Source of the DNA: Brevundimonas sp.
GTDB taxonomy: Bacteria > Pseudomonadota > Alphaproteobacteria > Caulobacterales > Caulobacteraceae
DNA: 8,292 nt
Direction: 5' to 3'
Assembly: GCA_031119155.1 (NCBI GenBank)
Contig: JAVHYH010000150.1
Span: 1 to 8,292 of the forward strand
In this document: positions 1-7,190 of the stretch, piece by piece
Position numbering within the stretch: the first letter of the stretch is position 1
Layout of the letters: each line of letters opens with the position of its first letter
Translations under genes and position numbers: made by a program
Notes under the pieces: model-generated
The model's database searches: none
The model's input: the letters and a program-made list of their open reading frames with translations, nothing else
Told to the model about the DNA's origin: nothing

Positions 1-1238
1 CCGTCACCGCCGCCGCCGTCCGCGCCGCCAAGGCCGTGAACTATCAGGGCGCGGGCACCATCGAGTTCATCGCCGACGCCTCGGACGGGCTGAAGGCCGA
101 CCGCATCTGGTTCATGGAGATGAACACCCGGCTGCAGGTCGAACACCCGGTCACCGAGGCCATCACCGGCGTCGATCTCGTCGAATGGCAGTTCCGCGTC
201 GCCGCCGGCGAACCCATCCCGCTGGCCCAGGCCGACATCCCCATGAACGGCTGGGCCATGGAGGCCCGCCTCTATGCCGAGGATCCCACCAACGGCTTCC
301 TGCCGTCGATCGGCAAGCTGGACCACTTGATCATGACCCGGGTCCCGGTGCGCATTGATACGGGCGTGCAGGAAGGGGATCAGGTCTCACAATTCTACGA
401 CCCCATGATCGCCAAGATTATTGCGTGGGGCCCCGACCGTGACCTTGCGGCTCGTGATCTGGCAGAGGCGTGCGAAAACATCGAAGTCGCCCCTGTGCGC
501 TGCAATGCCGGGTTCCTGGCGCGGTGTTTGCGTCACCCCCGGTTCCTGGACGGAGACGTGGATACCGACTTTCTCAGGGTCGAGGCCGATCAACTGACGC
601 TGAACGCGATCCCCTTGCCCGTGCAGGCAACGGCCGTTCTGAATGCCGCATCGACCAGCTTCACATCCGATCAGTACAGCGACGTCTGGACCTCTTCCGG
701 CGGTGCGCATGGTCTGCGGCTCAACGCTTCACGACGGTCAGGCTACCGCGTGTGGGTCTCTGGTGATGCAGTCGTCGGCGATGCCTATGTGCCCAACTGG
801 AACTCGCCCAACTGGCGGGAAAGGCTGGACTGGCAGGTGACGGTTGGAGACCGGAGTTGGACGGCCCGGGACGAGCAGATGCTGATCCGCTTCAGCGATG
901 GAGAATACGTCGGGCTGACCAGTGAGGAACCGCCCACCCTGTTCTATCGCGGCGACGCTTTCACCCTGCAGCGTAGCGTGACGTTCGGGGCGACAGGTGG
1001 CGCCCCCGCCTCCGACGGCTCCCTGCGCGCGCCCATGCCCGGCAAGATCGTCGCCGCCCCAGCCATGGCGGGCGACACCGTCGCCAAGGGCGCGCCCATC
1101 GTGGTGCTGGAAGCCATGAAGATGGAACACGCCCTGATCGCCCCCTTCGACGGCGTGGTCGAAAGCGTCTCCGTCACCGTCGGCGAACAGGTCGGCGACG
1201 GCGTGGTTCTGGCGGTGGTGCGGGCGGCGGAGGCCTGA
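1..1238 (+). CDS. Acyl-CoA carboxylase biotin-containing alpha subunit, probably methylcrotonyl-CoA carboxylase (5' truncated by window)
   Basis: The frame is open from base 3, so the gene starts upstream; about 411 codons are visible. It encodes the C-terminal half of the biotin carboxylase domain, a linker, and a C-terminal biotinyl domain. The biotin carboxylase part shows FMEMNTRLQVEHPVTE (catalytic and ATP-site region), EARLYAEDP and the FYDPMIAKII motif. The biotinyl domain carries EAMKMEH, with the acceptor lysine codon at 1119-1121. Such subunits carboxylate biotin using ATP and bicarbonate and pass the carboxyl group to a partner beta subunit. The VxxNxGFL and GDVDTDFL stretch and AMKMEH resemble methylcrotonyl-CoA carboxylase alpha (leucine catabolism) more than propionyl-CoA carboxylase, but that choice is family-level inference. 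Codon use between about 350 and 990 is clearly less G/C-ending than on either side. The stop is TGA at 1236-1238, and a palindromic repeat follows 37 bp later. Confidence 0.9.
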   Translation, partial: VTAAAVRAAKAVNYQGAGTIEFIADASDGLKADRIWFMEMNTRLQVEHPVTEAITGVDLVEWQFRVAAGEPIPLAQADIPMNGWAMEARLYAEDPTNGFLPSIGKLDHLIMTRVPVRIDTGVQEGDQVSQFYDPMIAKIIAWGPDRDLAARDLAEACENIEVAPVRCNAGFLARCLRHPRFLDGDVDTDFLRVEADQLTLNAIPLPVQATAVLNAASTSFTSDQYSDVWTSSGGAHGLRLNASRRSGYRVWVSGDAVVGDAYVPNWNSPNWRERLDWQVTVGDRSWTARDEQMLIRFSDGEYVGLTSEEPPTLFYRGDAFTLQRSVTFGATGGAPASDGSLRAPMPGKIVAAPAMAGDTVAKGAPIVVLEAMKMEHALIAPFDGVVESVSVTVGEQVGDGVVLAVVRAAEA

Positions 1239-1275
1239 CGGGCGGCGCCTTCTGCGGAAGGGGCTGAGCCCGGAA

Positions 1276-1463
1276 AGTGATTGGTGATTGGTGGTTGGCT
1301 GACAGCCTGCAGCGGGAGCCGTCCGCGTCGCCCTTCCGCTGACAGGCGCTTTGTGGTTCCCGGTCAGGGCTCAGCGCCTGGACCTGGCTGGTGGCGGAAG
1401 GGCGGCGCGGACCGTGCGGTCGCTCACTGCCGGCCAATCACCAATCACCAATCACCAATCACT
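1276..1463. repeat. Heptamer-armed palindromic element, copy 1
   Basis: The left arm (1276-1299) is made of GATTGGT-type heptamers. The right arm (1433-1463) is its reverse complement with one extra heptamer (ACCAATC type). Inside is a second stem, 1323-1339 with 1394-1410: 17 pairs, one of them G-T. Inside that is an 8-bp stem, 1343-1350 with 1373-1380, so the copy could fold as a three-level hairpin. Its interior (1329-1435) is homologous to that of the copy at 5496-5714, in inverted orientation. The sequence GAGCCCGGAAAGTGATTGG at 1266-1284 forms the left edge and recurs at two other copies. It lies between convergent genes, ending 2 bp from the stop codon of the minus-strand gene at 1466. 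It might act as a bidirectional terminator, but neither side has a T-tract. Confidence 0.9.
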
Positions 1464-1465
1464 AC

Positions 1466-1762
1466 CTAACCGATCCCCAGCCCGCCCACCGGCGCCGTCA
1501 CCCGCGCATCTTCGAACGTCGCGATCAGCGGCAGGCCGCGCTGCAGGACGGCCTTCACCGCCGGGATGGTCAGGGCGTCGCGGTGGGCGTCCTCGCTGAT
1601 CCAGCATTCGGTCACCCAGATGGCGTCGGCCTCCGCCGGATCGTGGGCGACGATGTAGCTGAGGCAGCCGGGCATCCCCAGCGCGATGCGTTCCGTCAGG
1701 ATCGCCGTCAGCGCCTCCCTCTGGCCCGCCCTGGCCGTCATCCGGCCAATCAATCCGTACAT
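1466..1762 (-). CDS. Antibiotic biosynthesis monooxygenase (ABM) / YgiN-like domain protein
   Basis: This 98-residue protein has the size and pattern of the ABM-fold dimeric alpha-beta barrel family (Pfam ABM, YgiN-like). It starts MYGLIGRMTARAGQREAL, continues with the helix LTAILTERIAL and a strand CLSYIVAHDPAEADAIWV, then ECWISEDAHRDAL and a C-terminal PLIATFEDARV. In the family, members such as YgiN oxidise quinols without a cofactor, but many have no known substrate, so the reaction here is not assigned. The ATG at 1760-1762 is preceded by a weak purine-rich stretch (GGAAGGCGGCGGC), and the family N-terminus begins right there. The gene is transcribed away from the DUF1489 gene at 2060. 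The TAG stop at 1466-1468 is 2 bp from the right arm of repeat copy 1. Confidence 0.85.
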   Translation of the reverse strand: MYGLIGRMTARAGQREALTAILTERIALGMPGCLSYIVAHDPAEADAIWVTECWISEDAHRDALTIPAVKAVLQRGLPLIATFEDARVTAPVGGLGIG

Positions 1763-1904
1763 GCCGCCGCCTTCCGTTACGGCAGCCCTTACGCCTGTCG
1801 AAAGCCCTTGTCTTCACAGGGAAACTACTCAGCCCCACGTTAACACCAGTCACCAGAACGGCGCTGAAGGTTCGCGCGAAAGTGGCGGAGGCCGGAGCCC
1901 GGAA
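1763..1904. other. Divergent intergenic segment before repeat copy 2
   Basis: This 142-bp spacer separates the start of the minus-strand ABM gene from repeat copy 2, and must hold at least the ABM promoter. It is less GC-rich than the genes. I could not find a convincing -35/-10 pair, tandem operator or RNA structure in it. Its last ten bases (from 1895) belong to the 19-base edge sequence shared by repeat copies 1, 2 and 4. Confidence 0.5.
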
Positions 1905-2012
1905 AGTGATTGGTGATTGGTGATTGGTGGTTCGATGCCGCAGGCAGGGGCGGTGGATCTGCGGGCAGGAGAGACCGGGCCAGCATCCACCAATCACCAA
2001 TCACCAATCACT
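1905..2012. repeat. Heptamer-armed palindromic element, copy 2
   Basis: The left arm 1905-1930 and the right arm 1987-2012 are perfect reverse complements over 26 bp. Each holds three tandem GATTGGT-type heptamers. They enclose a 56-bp interior that I could not align to the interiors of copies 1 or 3. The left edge carries the shared 19-mer GAGCCCGGAAAGTGATTGG (1895-1913). The three TGA triplets in the left arm (1907, 1914, 1921) fall in three different frames. The element lies between divergent genes and ends only 47 bp before the DUF1489 start, so it sits in that gene's promoter or 5' leader. Confidence 0.92.
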
Positions 2013-2059
2013 TGCCATCCCCGCTGGCGCCCGACCGCGCACCGCGCCATATGCCCCTC

Positions 2060-2458
2060 ATGCCCCTGCACATGATCAAGCTCTGCGTCGGCGTCTCCGA
2101 GGTGGAGTGGCTGGAAGCCCGCGCCGCGTCCGGCCAGCCGCACATCGTCCACACCCGCATGACGCCCAAGCGCGCGACCGAGATGGAGGACGGCGGCTCC
2201 CTCTACTGGGTCATCAAGGGCGCGGTCCTGTGCCGCCAGCCGATCCTCGACATCAGCACCCTCGGCGACGGCCAGCAGAGCCGCTGCGAGATCACGCTGG
2301 AGCCCCGCGTCATCCGCACCGCCCCCCTCGCCCGCCGCCCCTTCCAGGGCTGGCGCTACCTCGAGCCGAAGGACGCCCCGGTCGACCTGACCGCCATGGG
2401 CGCGACGGACCTGCCGGACGACCTGGCGCGGGAGCTGAGGGAGTTGGGGGCGTGGTAA
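2060..2458 (+). CDS. DUF1489 family protein
   Basis: The 132-residue product matches the alphaproteobacterial DUF1489 family (unknown function). It begins MPLHMIKLCVGV, then has HTRMTPKR, the block DGGSLYWVIKG, a RQPILD segment, and RRPFQGWRYLEPKDAPVDL near the C-terminus. Its length fits the family (about 130-145 residues). The start at 2060 is chosen because MPLH-IKLCVG is the conserved family N-terminus. An in-frame ATG at 2051 would add only Met-Pro-Leu. The frame is open further upstream, but that part translates the repeat element and is not family sequence. No Shine-Dalgarno motif precedes either ATG. The hypothetical gene at 2520 follows 61 bp later on the same strand and may be cotranscribed. 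Confidence 0.88.
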   Translation: MPLHMIKLCVGVSEVEWLEARAASGQPHIVHTRMTPKRATEMEDGGSLYWVIKGAVLCRQPILDISTLGDGQQSRCEITLEPRVIRTAPLARRPFQGWRYLEPKDAPVDLTAMGATDLPDDLARELRELGAW

Positions 2459-2519
2459 CGACGGGCTCGCCGTCGCGCCGGAACGCGCTATGGTCGGTCC
2501 ACCATCGGGGACCACATCC

Positions 2520-2882
2520 ATGATCAGCCTCATCGTCGCCGCGCTTCTGGCAGTCCCCATGCCGGATTCCCTGTCCGGTTCGAGCGATGCAGAGATTGAG
2601 CGAGACTTTCGCTGCTTCGCAGGGGCGACCGCCGCCGTTGGATCCGGCGAAATGGATGAGCCCGAAGCGCGCTATGTTGTCGGAATGGCGATCTACTATC
2701 TCGGCGGACTGGATGCCCTCCAGCCCGACACCGACTGGATCGCCAAGGCAGACAATTTGACCGACGCCGAGGCCGACGCGCTGATCCCCGGGATTGAGCA
2801 GGATTGCTGGAGGCGATTCAGCGACCAGAACCACCGACTGGCCAGCCTGTTTGGCGATGCCTTGCCTACCGGCCAGCACTAG
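2520..2882 (+). CDS. Hypothetical small protein, probably exported
   Basis: I do not recognise this 120-residue protein. It begins MISLIVAALLAVPMPDS, a short hydrophobic stretch that looks like a signal peptide, although without the usual basic residues at the N-terminus. The mature part is acidic, with two cysteines (in RCFAGA and QDCWRRF) that could form a disulfide, and a YVVGMAIYYLGGLD segment between them. The ATG at 2520 is preferred because it places the hydrophobic segment at the N-terminus and has GGGGAC upstream; an in-frame ATG at 2490 would add ten residues. Codon use is less G/C-ending than in the DUF1489 and patatin genes that flank it. It could be a cryptic envelope protein. 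No function is assigned. Confidence 0.6.
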   Translation: MISLIVAALLAVPMPDSLSGSSDAEIERDFRCFAGATAAVGSGEMDEPEARYVVGMAIYYLGGLDALQPDTDWIAKADNLTDAEADALIPGIEQDCWRRFSDQNHRLASLFGDALPTGQH

Positions 2883-2908
2883 AGGCGAAGCTCATCTAAA
2901 CCCCTTCT

Positions 2909-2926
2909 CTAATTCCTAATTCCTAA
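2909..2926. repeat. Short tandem heptamer repeat (CTAATTC type)
   Basis: CTAATTC is repeated about 2.6 times in the 60-bp gap before the patatin gene, ending 16 bp before its ATG. It has the same 7-bp period as the arms of the palindromic elements but a different sequence, and no inverted partner is nearby. It occupies the place where a ribosome binding site or -10 region would be expected. Confidence 0.7.
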
Positions 2927-2942
2927 GCCCTACTCCCTCACC

Positions 2943-4784
<1,842 letters not shown>

Positions 4785-5495
4785 CCGGATCATCGGCCAG
4801 CGCCGTCAGATGCGGCCGCAGCGCCGTCCCCTTCATCCACTCCAGCACCGGGCGCTCGCCGCCCAGGGCGTGCAGATAGGTGGTGGACCAGATGTCGATG
4901 TCCTCGCAGCCCTCGGCCAGCACGTCGTAATAGTCCGCCGGGTCCAGCAGCGCCTGGATGGTCTCGCGCTCCTTCAGCCGCTCGGCCCACGGCCCCTCGC
5001 CGCGCACCTGTCGCATGACCCGGTAATGCAGCGTGTCCCACGACAAGGGCATCTGCACCGCGATCACCCCGCCCGGCGCCAGCAGCCCCGTCAGCCGCCG
5101 CAGCAGCGTCCGATGATCCGGCAACCACTGCAGCGAAGCGTTGGCGAAGATCAGGTCCGGCGCCGCGTCCGGCGTCCCCGATGGCTCCCAAGTCGCCAGA
5201 TCGCCCTGCACCCAATGCACATCCGCCCCCAGCGCCCTGGCCTGCTCCAGCATGGCCGCGCTGGAATCCAGCCCGGTCACCTTCGCCTGCGGATGCCGCC
5301 GCTTCAGCAGCGCCGCATGCTGCCCCGCCCCGCAGCCCAGATCGACGATCGACCGCGGCTCCAGATCCCCCGGCAACCGCAACAACAGATCCAGCGCCGG
5401 CCGATCCCGCTCGGCCTCGAACCGGCTGTACTGATGGGGATCCCAGGTGGGCTGTGCGGTGCTCATGGGGCGGAGCTTAGCGCGGTCGGGACGGC

Positions 5496-5714
5496 GCGTG
5501 GGAAGTGATTGGCGGTTGGTGATTGGTGGTTGGTGATTGGTGGTTGGCCGGCAGGGTGCGACGGCGCGTTCCGCGTCGCCCTTCCTCCACCAGCCAGCGC
5601 CAGGCGCCGGGCCGTCACCGAGGATCACGCAACTCTTGTCAGCGGAAGGGCGGCGCAGACTGGGCCGGGCTGCGAGCCAACCACCAATCACCAACCGCCA
5701 ATCACTTCCCACGC
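5496..5714. repeat. Heptamer-armed palindromic element, copy 3
   Basis: The left end (5496-5533) and right end (5677-5714) are perfect reverse complements over 38 bp, including variant heptamers such as GGTTGGT at matching positions in both arms. The left arm continues with two further heptamers to 5548. Inside, 5573-5585 pairs with 5644-5656 (13 pairs, one G-T). The stretch 5546-5652 aligns without gaps to the reverse complement of 1329-1435 in copy 1, at about 80% identity by hand count. It lies between tRNA-His and tam on their common strand, 30 bp from the tam start codon, so any tam promoter further away than that lies in or beyond the element. Confidence 0.93.
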
Positions 5715-5767
5715 ACGAACAGCGCGGCAAACGATCTGACTGTCAGGGGAAACCACGTGGAAGGCGA

Positions 5768-5844
5768 TGGTACAGCCTCTCAGGTTTGAACTGAGGACCT
5801 CCGGCTCCACAAACCGGCGCTCTAACCAACTGAGCTAAGGCTGC
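5768..5844 (-). tRNA. tRNA-His (anticodon GTG)
   Basis: The minus strand folds into a full 77-nt cloverleaf with encoded CCA (5768-5770). The acceptor stem is 5838-5844 with 5772-5778; the D-arm is GCTC/GAGC. The anticodon stem CCGGT/GCCGG closes the loop TTGTGGA, with anticodon GTG at 5808-5810. The variable loop is AGGTC, and the T-stem CTCAG/CTGAG closes TTCAAAC. The base before position 1 is T, so the extra G-1 found in most histidine tRNAs is not encoded. Position 73 is A, and the first acceptor pair is G1-U72. Lack of G-1 with A73 is known in many Alphaproteobacteria. No separate T-rich terminator follows; repeat copy 3 is 53 bp downstream. Confidence 0.97.
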
Positions 5845-5942
5845 ACATATCCGCGCGAGCGGCGTCTGTAGCCGCGTCGGTCCGGGGGATCAAGACCGAA
5901 TTGCGCTGGCGCGGGCAGGATGTGCGACGCCTTTGAAGGCAC

Positions 5943-6058
5943 AGCCCGGAAAGTGGCTAGTGGACAGTGGTTCGTGGATGACCCGGACCGCCGACGGCGC
6001 GCACCCCCGCTCGCCCCAGCCATCCACTAACCACCAATCACCAATCACTTTCCGGGCT
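5943..6058. repeat. Heptamer-armed palindromic element, copy 4
   Basis: The outer edges 5943-5955 and 6046-6058 are perfect reverse complements over 13 bp (AGCCCGGAAAGTG). The inner arm ends GTGGATG and CATCCAC also pair. Between them the right arm has GATTGGT-type heptamers (as ACCAATC). The left arm has a different 7-bp unit, AGTGGCT then AGTGGAC, so the arms match at only about 21 of 29 positions there. The 19-mer seen at the left edge of copies 1 and 2 appears here on the minus strand at 6041-6059. The element lies between the 3' end of the M48 protease gene and the 5' side of tRNA-His, all on the minus strand. It could terminate the protease transcript or sit in the tRNA promoter region. 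Confidence 0.85.
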
Positions 6059-6106
6059 CACTGCCCGACCATCCGGGCGCCGCCCTGCCCGTCGCCCTGC
6101 CCCGCC

Positions 6107-6856
6107 TCACCAGCCCCGGCTGGCGATATACTGCTCCAGCTGGGCGATGCGCGTGGTGTCCGACGGGTGGGTCGAGGCGAACTCGGGGGTCGAGCCCTGA
6201 CGCTGCTGCGCCATCAGTCGCCACAGGGCGATGGATTCGGCGGGGCGGTAGCCGGCGCGCTGCATATAGTCGACGCCCAGACGGTCGGCCTCCAGCTCGT
6301 CGCGGCGCGAGAAGGGCAGCAGCACGCCCAGCTGGGCGCCCAGACCGCCGATTGCGCCCGCCGCCTGTCCATAGTCGCCCGCTGCGCCCTGCACCCCGCT
6401 CAGCACCAGACCGGTGGCGGCGCTGGTCGAGTATCGCTCCGCGGCATGGCGGGCGACGACGTGGCCGACCTCGTGGCCCAGCACGGCGGCCAGCTGGTCG
6501 TCATTGCGCACCAGCGCCAGCAGGCTGGTGGTCACCCCGATCTTGCCCGACGGCAGGACGAAGGCGTTCGGCGCGTCGCTGACGAACAGGGCGTACTCCC
6601 AGCGCCGGTCGGTCAGGCCCGCCGCCTGCACGATCTTGCCGCCGACATTGCGGATGCGGTTCAGGGCGGCGGCGTCGGTCGACTGCCGCTGCGTCCGCAG
6701 CGTCTCGGCCCAGGCGGCGTCCGCCTGCTGGGTCAGGGCGCTGTCATCGACGATCAGGAACTGGCTGCGGCCCAGGGTGTCGTTATAGGCGCAGGCCGCC
6801 ACGCCGCCGGACAGGGCGGTCGCCGCCAGCAGGGTGATCAGGACGGGGCGTTTCAT
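6107..6856 (-). CDS. M48 family zinc metalloprotease, lipoprotein
   Basis: The 249-residue product has the M48 catalytic motif HEVGH (128-132; zinc ligands His128 and His132, catalytic Glu129). A third ligand candidate is Glu187 in the ELEADRLG motif. The N-terminus MKRPVLITLLAATALSGG leads to the lipobox VAAC, with Cys22 as the lipidation site, so it should be membrane-anchored and act in the periplasm. The size and layout resemble LoiP/YggG and the peptidase part of BepA, which handle misfolded outer-membrane proteins; that role is inference. Conserved family blocks include NAFVLPSGKIGVTTSLL and STHPSDTTRI. The ATG at 6854-6856 is preceded by GGAGAG with a 5-nt spacer. An in-frame TTG five codons upstream would overlap that site and is rejected. 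Confidence 0.94.
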   Translation of the reverse strand: MKRPVLITLLAATALSGGVAACAYNDTLGRSQFLIVDDSALTQQADAAWAETLRTQRQSTDAAALNRIRNVGGKIVQAAGLTDRRWEYALFVSDAPNAFVLPSGKIGVTTSLLALVRNDDQLAAVLGHEVGHVVARHAAERYSTSAATGLVLSGVQGAAGDYGQAAGAIGGLGAQLGVLLPFSRRDELEADRLGVDYMQRAGYRPAESIALWRLMAQQRQGSTPEFASTHPSDTTRIAQLEQYIASRGW

Positions 6857-6861
6857 CGGGT

Positions 6862-6867
6862 CTCTCC
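6862..6867 (-). promoter_or_regulatory. Ribosome binding site of the M48 protease gene
   Basis: GGAGAG on the minus strand lies 5 nt before the ATG at 6856. It decides in favour of that ATG over an in-frame TTG at 6869-6871, which would lie upstream of it. Confidence 0.7.
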
Positions 6868-6951
6868 GCAATCAGCTTGGCCGGAAAGAACGTCATCCCC
6901 GCTGGAAGGCTCCGGGGCAAGAGGGCGCGGGTGATCGGCGGGGGATGGGCG

Positions 6952-7123
6952 GGTGGTGATCGGTGATTGGTGATTGGTGATTGGTAACCAGCGCCAACGG
7001 CGGAGCTCTGCGGCCTTGTGATCTGGAAAGTGCGAAACGAGGGCAGCGAACCGCCCCACGCCAATCACCAATCACCAATCACCAATCACCACTCACCACC
7101 AATCACCAATCACCACCAATCAC
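6952..7123. repeat. Heptamer-armed palindromic element, copy 5
   Basis: The left arm (6952-6985) holds GATTGGT-type heptamers, one of them the variant GATCGGT. The right arm (7061-7123) is longer, with about eight CCAATCA-type heptamers (one CCACTCA) broken twice by an extra CCA triplet. The interior 6986-7060 has no homology I could see to the other copies. The element fills most of the gap between the start of the M48 protease gene and the tonB terminator; it begins 95 bp upstream of the protease start codon. Apart from this element, the leader and the terminator, the 334-bp gap 6857-7190 shows nothing I can name. Confidence 0.88.
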
Positions 7124-7132
7124 CCCCAAAGC

Positions 7133-7164
7133 AAAAACGCCCCGGAACCGAAGTTCCGGGGCGT
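7133..7164 (-). terminator. Intrinsic terminator of the exbD-tonB operon
   Basis: On the minus strand a perfect 12-bp stem (ACGCCCCGGAAC with GTTCCGGGGCGT, 7153-7164 and 7137-7148) closes a TTCG tetraloop and runs into a T-tract (five A on the plus strand, 7133-7137). It begins 26 bp after the tonB stop codon. This is a textbook rho-independent terminator, unlike the palindromic repeat 10 bp beyond it, which has no T-tract. Confidence 0.93.
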
Positions 7165-7190
7165 CTCTGTAGTCTGACTTGCGTCCAGCC

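Noticed and set aside
1243..1262. Small hairpin (CCTTC/GAAGG) just after the carboxylase stop
   Set aside because: The stem is only 5 bp with no T-tract, expected by chance at this GC content.
1276..1463. Calling copy 1 an intrinsic terminator for the convergent genes
   Set aside because: There is no T-tract on either strand, and similar copies sit upstream of genes. Terminator activity remains possible but is not supported by sequence alone.
1910..2059. N-terminal extension of the DUF1489 gene into repeat copy 2
   Set aside because: The extension translates the heptamer arms. The family N-terminus MPLH-IKLCVG starts at 2060.
5467..5730. N-terminal extension of tam through repeat copy 3
   Set aside because: The extra 88 residues are encoded by the repeat. 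The Tam family begins at the ATG at 5466.
5736..5746. Short palindrome CTGACTGTCAG downstream of tRNA-His as a terminator
   Set aside because: It leaves no room for a loop and has no T-tract after it on the minus strand.
5933..6934. Open frame on the plus strand (333 codons) across the M48 protease gene
   Set aside because: It runs antisense to a gene with an intact HEVGH motif, lipobox and Shine-Dalgarno, and it begins inside repeat copy 4.
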